Shown: in pieces, positions 27,601-36,040 of the stretch
How positions within the stretch are numbered: the stretch's first letter is position 1
Layout of the letters: every line of letters begins with the position of its first letter
Assembly: GCA_016280955.1 (NCBI GenBank)
Contig: JAEEHV010000065.1
Location: forward strand, 1-64,000
DNA: 64,000 nt
Origin: Candidatus Gastranaerophilales bacterium
GTDB taxonomy: Bacteria; Cyanobacteriota; Vampirovibrionia; Gastranaerophilales; Gastranaerophilaceae
Direction: 5' to 3'
The notes under the pieces: generated by a model
What the model saw: only the letters and a program-made list of their open reading frames with translations
Database searches by the model: none
Told to the model about the DNA's origin: nothing
Made by a program: the position numbers and the translations under genes

Positions 27601-30423
27601 TAGTCTGCTAACCCATCCGCCTACAAGTGAAGAATTTGCCTGACCGGCTCTTGAATTATCTACTGTTTCAGTATTTTCCAGTTTTGATAAATTTTCAGAT
27701 TCCGCAAGCGGTGTTTCGGAAACTTTAGCTCCTGTTTTTGGATTAAATTCATAAACTTCATAAGTACCGCTGATTTCAAATCCTAAAATGCTTAATCCGT
27801 CTTTATGGATTCTTATCTCAGTATTACCGTTTGCATTTGTACCTTTAACGTAACTCTGACCTTGTTCTCTAAGTTGTGCCTCAAGTTCTGCCATCGGTGT
27901 CTGCGTCGGAATTGCAGGCTGAGCCGGTCTGCTTGCGGCAGGCTTAGGAACGAAACCTAAACCAACTTGGCTGCTTTGAGCAGGTTTTGCATATGAATCT
28001 GATAGTGTCGATTCTTCAGGGAGAGTCAAATCCGGTTGCGGTGGGTTTGAATTTTCCGTCTGATGTACAACCATCTCAGGTTTCTCGCCGGCAGAAGCTG
28101 ACTGACCTGAGGGTTTTGTAGCGGCAGTTTGTGTTTGACTATTATGTGCCATTGCGTTTGCAAGTTCAATATTATTTTTCAAAATTATAAATGACGATTT
28201 CTGCCATTCAATGCTTGCGTCAAGAACACCATTTTCAACCATTTCAGGTGTTTGGTTTTTAATTATATTATCAATTTTCTGATGGTATATATCAGTCAGT
28301 TCTTCAACAGTTAAAACTCTGTCCGGTTCAATGCCCAAAAGTTCTTTTGCGGTTTGTATTGAGCCTTCAACCTGCTGCATTTGAGCTTTTGCTTGCGCCT
28401 GAGCTTTTTGAATTTTTACAACCTGAATACCTGTCATTGTAACGGCGAGCAATACATTAAATACGGCACCGTGAACAGTAAGCTCTCCTGTTGTCAAATA
28501 TTCAATGCCTTCACCGATTGCTACCATTCCAAAACCACTGATGACGGCTGATTTTCCTGCAGATACTCCTGCAACTTTACACAGACCTTGTATAGGCAGC
28601 ATAACACCGCCAAAGACTAATGCCATTCCGCCTGCATGCAGAGCCTGTACACCGACACCCTTCCAGTCGGTATTTTTACCTATTGATTTTACATATTCCG
28701 GTAAACCGTTTTCTCTTAATGCTTTCAGATTTTTGCCCGTTGTAGCAGATTCAATTATGCCTTTGTTAATCACTGTCGCAGCTGCAAAATGACCGGCACC
28801 TCTTAAAAGTCCCATTGCAACACCTGTACCTGTGCCGCCTGACAGATATGTAATTATTGCCGCTATAGCCATATCTCCGACCATACTTGCATATCCGCCA
28901 CCTTCTACTTGTGATGCGTTATAATCGGTAATTCGTTTAACTATATCATTATTGCCATATACTGCTTTATATGCGCTATTGTAACGTTTTTCTATTACTG
29001 AAAATTCTTCTCCGCCGCCGGCTTTAACCGTTTCTTTGTGCATTTGTTTTGAAAGTTCGCCTGCGATATCCTTCAGAACTTTGTACTGTTCATCAAGGCT
29101 GGCATTACCTTTGCCCGCCATTTGTATTCGTTTGTTGAGGTAAGCGGCACCGTTAGGACATTCCATTATCTCAATACTGTTTTTTACAGCTTTTATTTGT
29201 GCTTCAAGTTCCTTGTATTCTGCGGAATCTTTTTCCTTGGTTTCAAGTTCGCTTTGCATCACTATAAGCCGAACTCTCAATTGACTAAGCATTTGTCCGT
29301 CTTTTGCCTCAAGTTCGGCAATACGATTCATGTTCTTTTCTCTGGATTCCTCCAGCATTTTACGCATTGGAGTTCCTTCTGCATACATATCAATGTTATC
29401 GTATTGCTGTTTTAAATCGTAAAGCTCTTTATTTTCTTTGGGAGTTCTTTTATTCAGCTTTGTAATATTATCAAAATATTTGGCTAACTCATTAAAATCT
29501 TCTTTGTAAATATCGTTTCTGTTTCTGTTTGCAGTAGCTATTGCCGCCCTTGCAGCCATTTGCTCTTCACTAAAAGCTGACGGAGCAGTATCAGTAGCTG
29601 ATGCAATGTCCTTGTGCGGTAAATCGTATTTTAGCAGTCTGTCAAATTTGTTATTAAAAATATCTTCCTGCATTTTGTAAGGCAGTGCTGTTTCGTATTT
29701 TGTTTTATGTAAATTGTAATTCTGGAAGTTTTTTGCATCAAAAGGTTTTTTAAAGATTCTTTCGTACTCTTTTTGAAATTCTTCAATATTACCTCGCTGT
29801 AATGCAAATCTTAAAACTGTCAGGTCTGTATTTGCATGGTCCAAATCCCTTCTTACGGCAGCTGCATAATTTTCGCCCCACATTCTTCCGAGACAATCTG
29901 CTATATCGTGATAAAAATTGTCGTCAAGCATTCGCTGGTCAAAACTGGCTTGTGCTTTGTTTATCTGTGCTTCAAAGTCATCAACAATTTTTTTCTGCGT
30001 TGTGCTGATTTGCTGTTTTTTCAGACTAAAGTTTTCTTTTTTCTTCTCTGTTTTAATTCCTGTTAACTGATAAACGTCTTCATCATATTTACCTTCAGCA
30101 AATTCAAGTGCATCAAGGTATGATTTTTCACGCACACCGCTCATATTGTATGCACCTGCAACAGAAAATATGCTTCTTCCTTGCTGTAAGTATTGGGTAT
30201 CATTTTTTGAAAGTTGGCCTTCATCAGTGCCTTCACTCCAAAGGACATAATCCTTTTGATTAAGAATTTCCTTGCCGTTTTCTTTTTTCCCGAGCATCAT
30301 GCCGGCAATTTCATATTGTGTAAGCGGTCTGCCTTTTTGACGCTCAATATCACGGAGTTCTTTCATGTGAGCCATAGCCCAACGGTCTATACTCTGTCCT
30401 GTAACAGTTTTTGATACTGTCAT
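24664..30423 (-). CDS. Giant mosaic protein (1919 aa), unknown function
   Basis: No family recognised. Layout: a soluble, helical, charged N-terminus (1-500) with coiled-coil character; two glycine-rich hydrophobic blocks (about 515-555 and 590-670) such as MAIAAIITYLSGGTGTGVAM; an Ala/Gln linker; a Pro/Thr/Ser-rich linker (about 760-860); beta-rich YD/MORN-like segments (ITIYENGKEVG, VYFDKSSGKTT); and two copies of a module of about 75 residues (about 1170-1245 and 1455-1535), with CGEP, then DGNxVA, then SRP. The C-terminal third has helical repeats around YPKGVKLL, CPKGVEAL and YPEGAKKF. No signal peptide. It resembles a secreted or translocated effector/toxin-like mosaic, but that is inference. 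Coding bias matches its neighbours. Confidence 0.75.
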   Translation of the reverse strand: MTVSKTVTGQSIDRWAMAHMKELRDIERQKGRPLTQYEIAGMMLGKKENGKEILNQKDYVLWSEGTDEGQLSKNDTQYLQQGRSIFSVAGAYNMSGVREKSYLDALEFAEGKYDEDVYQLTGIKTEKKKENFSLKKQQISTTQKKIVDDFEAQINKAQASFDQRMLDDNFYHDIADCLGRMWGENYAAAVRRDLDHANTDLTVLRFALQRGNIEEFQKEYERIFKKPFDAKNFQNYNLHKTKYETALPYKMQEDIFNNKFDRLLKYDLPHKDIASATDTAPSAFSEEQMAARAAIATANRNRNDIYKEDFNELAKYFDNITKLNKRTPKENKELYDLKQQYDNIDMYAEGTPMRKMLEESREKNMNRIAELEAKDGQMLSQLRVRLIVMQSELETKEKDSAEYKELEAQIKAVKNSIEIMECPNGAAYLNKRIQMAGKGNASLDEQYKVLKDIAGELSKQMHKETVKAGGGEEFSVIEKRYNSAYKAVYGNNDIVKRITDYNASQVEGGGYASMVGDMAIAAIITYLSGGTGTGVAMGLLRGAGHFAAATVINKGIIESATTGKNLKALRENGLPEYVKSIGKNTDWKGVGVQALHAGGMALVFGGVMLPIQGLCKVAGVSAGKSAVISGFGMVAIGEGIEYLTTGELTVHGAVFNVLLAVTMTGIQVVKIQKAQAQAKAQMQQVEGSIQTAKELLGIEPDRVLTVEELTDIYHQKIDNIIKNQTPEMVENGVLDASIEWQKSSFIILKNNIELANAMAHNSQTQTAATKPSGQSASAGEKPEMVVHQTENSNPPQPDLTLPEESTLSDSYAKPAQSSQVGLGFVPKPAASRPAQPAIPTQTPMAELEAQLREQGQSYVKGTNANGNTEIRIHKDGLSILGFEISGTYEVYEFNPKTGAKVSETPLAESENLSKLENTETVDNSRAGQANSSLVGGWVSRLMGKKNTHSAATQSQHSPVSEGVANQSVQTQMNQRQGLATSEFPTEINDATIKALEEWGKAQKWAGEDGLHFSMSDDRTSLRFYDKNGNTVREIRADWNDPTKVYEESITIYENGKEVGLLDRTLNGRQTVYFDKSSGKTTQDATYILWKDGLWRNAYSDELAPKNPITGEPQVKVDASKAAKADGTQQPVVQLAAEETPYVSKEGFVIKPVKKPAGEVKPNTTNEISEPSQMTNEQAEAVLKEAVKGCGEPKVTDLRYRKIEKYTDADGNEVAVVCRNKQGEITRMQIAKYDGTNSRPQVESYGEDSEHLISQASAKEVQEFSDWLEKNWPGEESNPLMVDSFRKYPDGTKSLFDENVIERELYPDEIEKLAPYMQKYPKECAKLLDFKDADGHYVVEKYKIPDILKIEAETPGTVDRIVQAYEKNPDTFKKFMKCSRDITEMPDLIDAYEINPGLTRSLVIDSLNNSAAKIKHLVELSKTLPERGKPLEIQSEETKPAEKPKPADEAEETSSKPQLSSEEKEAILKDVVKDCGEPEVKNGWFGGTIETYTNKDGNVVAKLSRNGNGEIDSMEIATYETPDSRPQITGYGDDIVPAIEISRAHKTELNELRQTIDKYMQQWMDRLPAEDRALLDEFMKLKTRDEKWQFYHKFEDTFDNVKQHKARIISTYVYNKNAYDLYYRAFNDCPKGVEALEAFAEKSGIRLSNYDIAELAGAMESNPDACIRLLSIEGEKLTKHSRYYSDTIGEWENTKDAFILSPKSIAYTVETEAKFPGVIEKILKDPAMKGLNVNPNYNFASGNILNDIAEAYAKNPQIVRDAFALSDSHKIPFSKICLASVKYPEGAKKFLETLKQYEKYESPFKFYDSDTISLNYIERIMEYYGKYQEIFDKIASMQKSTAYSTTSRWHVEDIPDVIDAYNSACQHYPRGVKLLFESKMDFSAYDIENYSAYIEQNYERAVALLKAEPDITFDQFKAVL

Positions 30424-30591
30424 ACAATACTCCTTATCTATTATAAGATTTGTTATTCTTAACTAATCATAATTCGTGTTATTGTTGCGTTTCAGGCTTA
30501 TTTTGCACAAAATGCGCACAATTCACCCAAAACAATTTATATCCATGTTTACGGTTGTTTTTTAAAAAACTTTATAGCAAACCGTATTGTC

Positions 30592-30609
30592 GTTACAAAA
30601 ATTTACAAA
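30592..30609 (+). promoter_or_regulatory. HLR1-like direct repeat, site D
   Basis: GTTACAAA-AA-TTTACAAA is a perfect match to the HLR1 consensus, in the gap between the 243-residue membrane protein gene and the start of the giant gene, about 170 bases upstream of the latter. Confidence 0.55.
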
Positions 30610-30629
30610 ACCAAATCCGGTTCCGTTAA

Positions 30630-31361
30630 TTATGCTTCAAACTGCTGCGGATATTGCTGTTGAACACTTTGAGCTCTTGCAGCCATAGCCCCCAGACCGA
30701 GTGCAATTATGCCCATTACACCGGCAGTTATACCGCCATACTTGAATGCATTTTTCCAGTTAACGTTATTTTTTGTATTTTTAATTATTTTAAAGAATTT
30801 GTTATCTACTTCTTTCGGTTTCACAAATTTTTTCTTTTCACTATCCCAGCAGAGTTTAACGGTATCTTTGATATTTTGTATTTCAGACTCGAAACTTGCT
30901 TCTATACGTTTAATCAGAGCATTTGCTTTTTCTTTTATATTATCTTTGTTAACAGTATTGCACATTGTATCTAATGTAATACCGTCACAGAGTGATGATG
31001 CATATTTCTTAAATTTTTTCATTAATTTTGTAAATTCTTCAGGAGTTGCAACTTTTTTCAAACCTTTAAGAACTTCGCCTTTTTGTTTCAGAAACTCTTT
31101 GCCCTTTGCAACATAGTCTTTTTCAATCATTTTATCCAGAATTTTTCTTGCCAGAGAATCCGAAACATCACCGTTTTTTAATGCTTTTCTGTTCTTATAA
31201 TAATCGACACCTGCTGTAATACCGGTACCTGCCGCAAAACCTAATGTTGCCATACCTAATGCTGTCGGAATAACGCTTGGTCTTTCCTGCTGCTGATACA
31301 TAGGATAATTCTGATATGCCATATTTTGCTGCGGCATTACAGTTCCGTATGAATTTGTCAT
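30630..31361 (-). CDS. Hypothetical Gln-rich, two-membrane-segment protein
   Basis: 243 residues, no family recognised. The first 30 residues are Gln/Tyr/Pro-rich (MAYQNYPMYQQQERP). A glycine-rich helix follows (LGMATLGFAAGTGITAGV), then about 150 basic helical residues, a second glycine-rich helix (GGITAGVMGIIALGLGAMAA), and a short Gln-rich tail. The glycine helices and Gln-rich termini recall the 164-residue protein at 12983 and parts of the giant protein directly downstream. Co-transcription with the giant gene is possible (206 bases apart). Confidence 0.7.
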   Translation of the reverse strand: MTNSYGTVMPQQNMAYQNYPMYQQQERPSVIPTALGMATLGFAAGTGITAGVDYYKNRKALKNGDVSDSLARKILDKMIEKDYVAKGKEFLKQKGEVLKGLKKVATPEEFTKLMKKFKKYASSLCDGITLDTMCNTVNKDNIKEKANALIKRIEASFESEIQNIKDTVKLCWDSEKKKFVKPKEVDNKFFKIIKNTKNNVNWKNAFKYGGITAGVMGIIALGLGAMAARAQSVQQQYPQQFEA

Positions 31362-31476
31362 ATAAAACTCCGTACACTTTTTCTACACATATATATAAAG
31401 TTTACGTGAGCTGTGAAATTGTTATTTTTGAGGGAAAACTTAACATTTTGTAATATTTTATCCGGAGAGTAAACAA

Positions 31477-31707
31477 CTAGTTTACTGTCTTTAAATACTC
31501 GATTATATCAGCCGATTCATACATCTGAATATTTCTTTCCCTGTCTACAAGAAAAGGAACCTGACGTTTTCCGCCCAGTTTTATCAATGCTTCCTCGTTA
31601 TTTTTTTGATTAATATCAATCTTATTACAGTTAATTCCGTTTTCTTCCATAAAATTAAGAACTTTTTTACAATAAGGACAGGTTTCCATCATATACAAAT
31701 CAAACAT
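31477..31707 (-). CDS. Glutaredoxin
   Basis: A 76-residue thioredoxin-fold thiol oxidoreductase. METCPYCKKVLNFM carries the CPYC dithiol active site (Cys11, Cys14). GKRQVPFLV supplies the cis-Pro loop and YESADIIEYL the glutathione-binding end. The length is typical of GrxC/NrdH-sized proteins; glutaredoxin is the better call because of CPYC. GGAGAT lies upstream. Confidence 0.92.
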   Translation of the reverse strand: MFDLYMMETCPYCKKVLNFMEENGINCNKIDINQKNNEEALIKLGGKRQVPFLVDRERNIQMYESADIIEYLKTVN

Positions 31708-31779
31708 ATATATCTCCTTTTGTTTTTATCGTACTCTCCTTAAGTATAACAACCATTCCCCAAACGATTATTTATAAGT

Positions 31780-32028
31780 TTAATCCTTTTTTACCGTAAG
31801 TTTATAAATCTGCTTTAACATACTAAACGGAGTCGTTATCGGAGATAACACTATCTGTAAAACAATAAGTGTCTTTATTATGTCTTTACTTCCCGATAAA
31901 TCAACCAGTTCATCAAGCATTGAATTAAATTCTTCATCACTTTTTGTTGTTAAAAGATAATGAAGTCTGCATATAGAATAAGTTAAGCAAATTGCAATAT
32001 AACTGATAAGGATTTTTGTTTCTAACAT
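31780..32028 (-). CDS. Small membrane protein, hypothetical
   Basis: 82 residues with two hydrophobic segments (ILISYIAICLTYSICRLHYLL and IIKTLIVLQIVLSPITTPFSM) around an acidic DEEFNSMLDELVDLSG linker. No family recognised. It is the same strand as the glutaredoxin, 72 bases upstream of it. The ribosome binding site is weak. Confidence 0.55.
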   Translation of the reverse strand: MLETKILISYIAICLTYSICRLHYLLTTKSDEEFNSMLDELVDLSGSKDIIKTLIVLQIVLSPITTPFSMLKQIYKLTVKKD

Positions 32029-32129
32029 AGTAAAATTATACCATTTATTAATAAATCTTCACAATACATCAATTTTTTTGAATCCAAATACTTTATTTAT
32101 ATGTAAGTTTATATATTTTCGGGGAATTA

Positions 32130-33443
32130 ATGGGAATACAAAACAAAATATTATCAGGAATAGAATATGGTTTTTCCCGTCTGAAAAGTCAGATGAGAAA
32201 GGGGATTAACTATGACCATTATGAAGAATTTGTACTCTCTGCAAAAAATAAAATTGTCGGAAATATTCCTGACGATTTGAAAAAAATAATTATCTGTAAT
32301 AATCCCCAAAGTAAAAAAGAAGCCATAATAACCGCACAAGATGCATACACCGAAGCTGCCGTTGAACTCTCGGCAATAGAAAAATTCCAGAAACAGGCAA
32401 TAAAAAGATTTACCCCAAATATAGAGAATGCACTGACTTTGCTTGAACATAATGCAGCCAAAGATAATCTTTATTTTACTGACAAAATTTACACCGAAAA
32501 ATTAGCCGAACTTACTCTTAAAGCCGAACAGAAAATGCTTGATAATCTCAGAACAATAATTCCTGACATCGGAAATATAAAAATAACTCACATAGGGCTC
32601 GGTTCGTACAGCAATGCTTTCAGATGTGAAATCTTTAACACAAACGGTGAAAAAATAATCAAAGACAAAGTAATAAAAACTTTCCACGAAGATTTGGATT
32701 TCGGTCCGGAATTATTTAAGCAAATGAATCATGTCTTATCAAAATTTAAGTCTAAAAAAATCGAACAATATTCAATCAAACAGGGACGAATTATACCTCG
32801 TGACAAAATAGAAGAACAAAAATTTGCGTTGAAAATGATTGCCGGATTAAATCCTCAGACACCTGAAGCACTGACATATACAAAAACTCTGCACGGGAAA
32901 TATGCGGAAGCTAATGCTGCAGAATATATTCGTCACATGTCCGGACACAGGCTGAAAGAAAAAGAAGGGCTGTTACTACCTGATATGGTAAATCTTAATG
33001 AACATGCATATTCCGTAATGCCGTATGTAGAAAAACAGGAAGAAACCATATTCAGACAGCCGTTTAATTTTAAACGCATTGGACTGGAACATACCGATGC
33101 AAATTCAAACAACATGGTTAGCGGAGTATTAATTGATATAGGCGGACTTTACAGGGTAATTGACAAAAATATCCTCGGAAAACTTATGCAGTCTGAAGGT
33201 TACAAATATACAACCGCCCTTAAAGAAGCCGCACAATCAAGCATAGTCGGAAACAAAACAGGCACCAAAATTTTAAAACAGATATATAACGCAAAACCGT
33301 CTGAAAGGCGGGAACTTATGGAAACAATTAGAACAGAAGCAAACAAATCAAAAAATGAACTTTATAAGAGGGATGTTTTAGCTGCACTGGAAGAAATAGA
33401 AAGAAAAAAACTTGTTCCTATAAAAAGAATATTTATTTCATAA
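32130..33443 (+). CDS. Protein-kinase-like protein (possible effector kinase)
   Basis: 437 residues. The C-terminal half has a kinase-like set in the right order: a glycine-loop-like HIGLGSYSNAF (155-164), a VIK lysine (Lys183), a helix with Glu (about 257-268), a hinge-like AYSVMPYVEK (293-302), HTDANSNN (His321, Asp323, Asn328; matches HxD-x4-N), and a DFG-like DIGG (Asp336). The N-terminal 140 residues are helical and unlike known domains. The HxD to DxG distance is short (13), as in minimal atypical kinases. No signal peptide. No recognised family by memory; activity is inferred. It lies in a cluster of lineage-type hypotheticals. Confidence 0.6.
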   Translation: MGIQNKILSGIEYGFSRLKSQMRKGINYDHYEEFVLSAKNKIVGNIPDDLKKIIICNNPQSKKEAIITAQDAYTEAAVELSAIEKFQKQAIKRFTPNIENALTLLEHNAAKDNLYFTDKIYTEKLAELTLKAEQKMLDNLRTIIPDIGNIKITHIGLGSYSNAFRCEIFNTNGEKIIKDKVIKTFHEDLDFGPELFKQMNHVLSKFKSKKIEQYSIKQGRIIPRDKIEEQKFALKMIAGLNPQTPEALTYTKTLHGKYAEANAAEYIRHMSGHRLKEKEGLLLPDMVNLNEHAYSVMPYVEKQEETIFRQPFNFKRIGLEHTDANSNNMVSGVLIDIGGLYRVIDKNILGKLMQSEGYKYTTALKEAAQSSIVGNKTGTKILKQIYNAKPSERRELMETIRTEANKSKNELYKRDVLAALEEIERKKLVPIKRIFIS

Positions 33444-33534
33444 CGGTGGCAAAAAATTTTTTTTTGGGTTTTACTATACATGTATGCATGTTTGCTACAT
33501 AATATAGTTGTGTGTCAAAATTTAGGGATAAAAT

Positions 33535-35346
33535 ATGAAAATTTTACAATTAAGTACATTAAAACAATCTTTAGGGAAAATTCATCTTAAAAATTTTGTT
33601 CATAACCCTTTAAAAACAAAGAATGAAAAATACATGCAAGAAGGCTACTACAAAATCAGTGCAGCAATGAGCAGACCTGTTTCATACATTGTAGATTTGA
33701 CAAAAGATGCTGATATGCAGCGCTTTATGTTTCTTGAAAGCATGAAAAAACATTTAATACGTCCTGTTCAAAATATGTCGGGCCTAGAATCAGAATATGC
33801 TGCGAAAATATATTCAAAAGTCACTGAACCATTGGCTCAACACTTCAGTGTTGTTAAAAGAACAAATGATTCTCTTGAAACAGTATCCAAAATTTTTGAT
33901 TTGGCTCATGATGAAAAAAGTTTAGATTTTGTTCAGAGTGTTCAGTATGAAGTTTTAGACGGTTCAGCAGATTCGGCAAAATTAATTATTGATATGTTAA
34001 GTTCAAAAAACAGAGCCGATTATATTGAAAATCTTGACCGTTACGTATCATATCTTAAGCTTAACTCCAAAGATGCAGATGCAATTACAAAACTTGACCG
34101 ATTAATACAAACCGGTAAATATAATCAAACTGAATATGATAATCGTTTATCCGTTAAAAATTTGATGAAAAACCATGCAATAAAAACTTTTATGTCAGAT
34201 AAAGCTGCAGATTTGGAAGGAAATTTTTCTCAGGATTCAGAACGTATTCTAAAATTACTTGTTACAAATTATACCAGAGACAAACAAGCAATACAGCCGG
34301 AAGTACAACAACAAATTATTGATATTTATAAAACCTCCGATGAAAAAAATTCTGAATTAAGAACCGCAATTCTCAATCAATTCAAATACAGGAAACTGCA
34401 GGAACAGGAAAATTCTCTGGAAGAAATTAAACGTCTTTTTAATCGTATTGATGAAAATGAAGATGTCCGTAAATTCATACAAAAAGTTATTTCTAAGGGA
34501 ATGAAAGTCCATTCAGTTGCAGAATTAAACCATATTCTTGATATAACTCCGCTTAAAAAAGCTACAGTATTTTTTAATAATACAAAAAGAATAATTTCTA
34601 TCTCTGCCGGCGAAGAAAGAGCAAAAGCACTAAAAGACGAGATTGAAAATCCTTTCTTCGTTCCTCAGCACAAAATTAAACACACCGGCATATACAGCGG
34701 AGAGCCTAATCTTGGATTTATATCCAAAATGCTTAAAATGGTTGAAAATGAAATAAACAAATTCCGCTACAGACGAATGATAAAAAATCAAGTTATCAAC
34801 ACCACATTAACACCGGCTGCAGATATAAAAACAGATGGCAGCAAGATTAAATTCCGCAGGCTAAAACCATCCACTATTGAATATAAAATAAGACTTTCTG
34901 AAGATGTTAATAATGTAATAAAAAACATGCTCAGTGCAAAAACTTATGAAAAACAATATGAAAACTACACACAAAACGCAACAGGAATGCGTTTAAAACT
35001 GCTTCCCGATATTTTTAGTGCAATCAGTAAAGAAGCAAGTGAAGCCAGAAAACAAGGAAAACCGGTATCCGTAAAAAGACAAAATGCTCTTGTCCTGTAC
35101 AAAAAAATTAATGACAGAAATCGTAAAATGATACGATATATGCTTAAACAAACCAATAAAGACGGCTCAAAAACTTTCAGCCTGAAAAACATTATCAGAA
35201 CAATCGACGAAATAGAAACAGAAATAGCTACAAGAAGAAAAGCAGATAAAAACTTTAAGTATTCTGATACAAAATTAATCTATGCAGGTAAATATGCATC
35301 TATGGTAAGTAAGTACGGTAAACTCGGAAGAAATAATCCGGGTTAG
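33535..35346 (+). CDS. Large helical protein, unknown
   Basis: 603 residues, strongly charged and almost entirely alpha-helical by composition, with no membrane segment or signal peptide. A basic C-terminal region (KMIRYMLKQTNKDGSKTFSL to the end) could bind nucleic acid or membrane. No family recognised. It follows the kinase-like gene by 91 bases on the same strand; the gap has an A6T9 run and a small ACATG/CATGT inverted repeat, so it may have its own promoter. The role is unknown; its context suggests the same lineage-specific set. Confidence 0.65.
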   Translation: MKILQLSTLKQSLGKIHLKNFVHNPLKTKNEKYMQEGYYKISAAMSRPVSYIVDLTKDADMQRFMFLESMKKHLIRPVQNMSGLESEYAAKIYSKVTEPLAQHFSVVKRTNDSLETVSKIFDLAHDEKSLDFVQSVQYEVLDGSADSAKLIIDMLSSKNRADYIENLDRYVSYLKLNSKDADAITKLDRLIQTGKYNQTEYDNRLSVKNLMKNHAIKTFMSDKAADLEGNFSQDSERILKLLVTNYTRDKQAIQPEVQQQIIDIYKTSDEKNSELRTAILNQFKYRKLQEQENSLEEIKRLFNRIDENEDVRKFIQKVISKGMKVHSVAELNHILDITPLKKATVFFNNTKRIISISAGEERAKALKDEIENPFFVPQHKIKHTGIYSGEPNLGFISKMLKMVENEINKFRYRRMIKNQVINTTLTPAADIKTDGSKIKFRRLKPSTIEYKIRLSEDVNNVIKNMLSAKTYEKQYENYTQNATGMRLKLLPDIFSAISKEASEARKQGKPVSVKRQNALVLYKKINDRNRKMIRYMLKQTNKDGSKTFSLKNIIRTIDEIETEIATRRKADKNFKYSDTKLIYAGKYASMVSKYGKLGRNNPG

Positions 35347-35391
35347 AAATATCTGTGTTTGTGTTATTATGCATAAAAAGGGATATTTATC

Positions 35392-36021
35392 ATGTATACA
35401 CTTGTTTATTCAATAAATGAAGAAAAACACCCAAAAACAGTCTATGTTAATCTCACAAATGCCTGTACAAATTCCTGTATTTTTTGCCTGAGGGAACAAA
35501 AAGATGACGTGTGCGGTAAAGGAATGTGGCACGATGATAATTACACACTTAATGACATTATCGAACAATTTAAAATGTACGAACAATATGCTCAGGAAGT
35601 TGTTTTTTGCGGATATGGAGAACCTTTTCTGAAAAAAGATATGATGAAAAGTTTTTGTAAATATTTGAGGGCAAATTATCCGAATATAAAAATTCGTGTA
35701 AACACAAACGGACATGCAAATGCTATATATAAATCCAACATTCCGGCAGAGTTTAAAGGTTTGATTGATTCTGCTTCAATCAGCCTTAATGCTTCGTCAG
35801 AAAAAGAATATAATGATATCTGCAAACCAAAAGTCAATGATGCCTATAAATCAATGCTTGATTTTGCATCAGAATGCGTGAAACAAAATATTGATACGAC
35901 AATGAGTGTAGTTACAGGATTTGATGACTCTCATAACATTGATGTTGATATGTGTAAAAACATTGCAGAAAAAATTGGTGCAAAATTCCGTAACAGAGAA
36001 TTTATAACAAACGGATACTAA
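35392..36021 (+). CDS. Radical SAM protein, TatD-associated type
   Basis: 209 residues. VNLTNACTNSCIFCLRE supplies the CX3CX2C cluster (Cys25, Cys29, Cys32) that binds the [4Fe-4S] used to cleave S-adenosylmethionine. VVFCGYGEPFLKKDMM is the GGE-like SAM-binding motif. The start of the sequence and the GYGEP form match the small radical SAM proteins usually encoded next to TatD nuclease. Its reaction is unknown. Here no tatD gene is nearby. It follows the 603-residue gene by 45 bases. Confidence 0.82.
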   Translation: MYTLVYSINEEKHPKTVYVNLTNACTNSCIFCLREQKDDVCGKGMWHDDNYTLNDIIEQFKMYEQYAQEVVFCGYGEPFLKKDMMKSFCKYLRANYPNIKIRVNTNGHANAIYKSNIPAEFKGLIDSASISLNASSEKEYNDICKPKVNDAYKSMLDFASECVKQNIDTTMSVVTGFDDSHNIDVDMCKNIAEKIGAKFRNREFITNGY

Positions 36022-36040
36022 ATCAGTAAAGAGATTTGAT

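Noticed and set aside
28505-28792. Proline-rich 95-aa ORF opposite the giant gene
   Set aside because: Antisense to a glycine/alanine-rich coding stretch, which yields Pro-rich shadows; no start signal.
33478-33491. ACATG-N4-CATGT inverted repeat as an operator
   Set aside because: Short, AT-rich and unique in the window; not distinguishable from chance.
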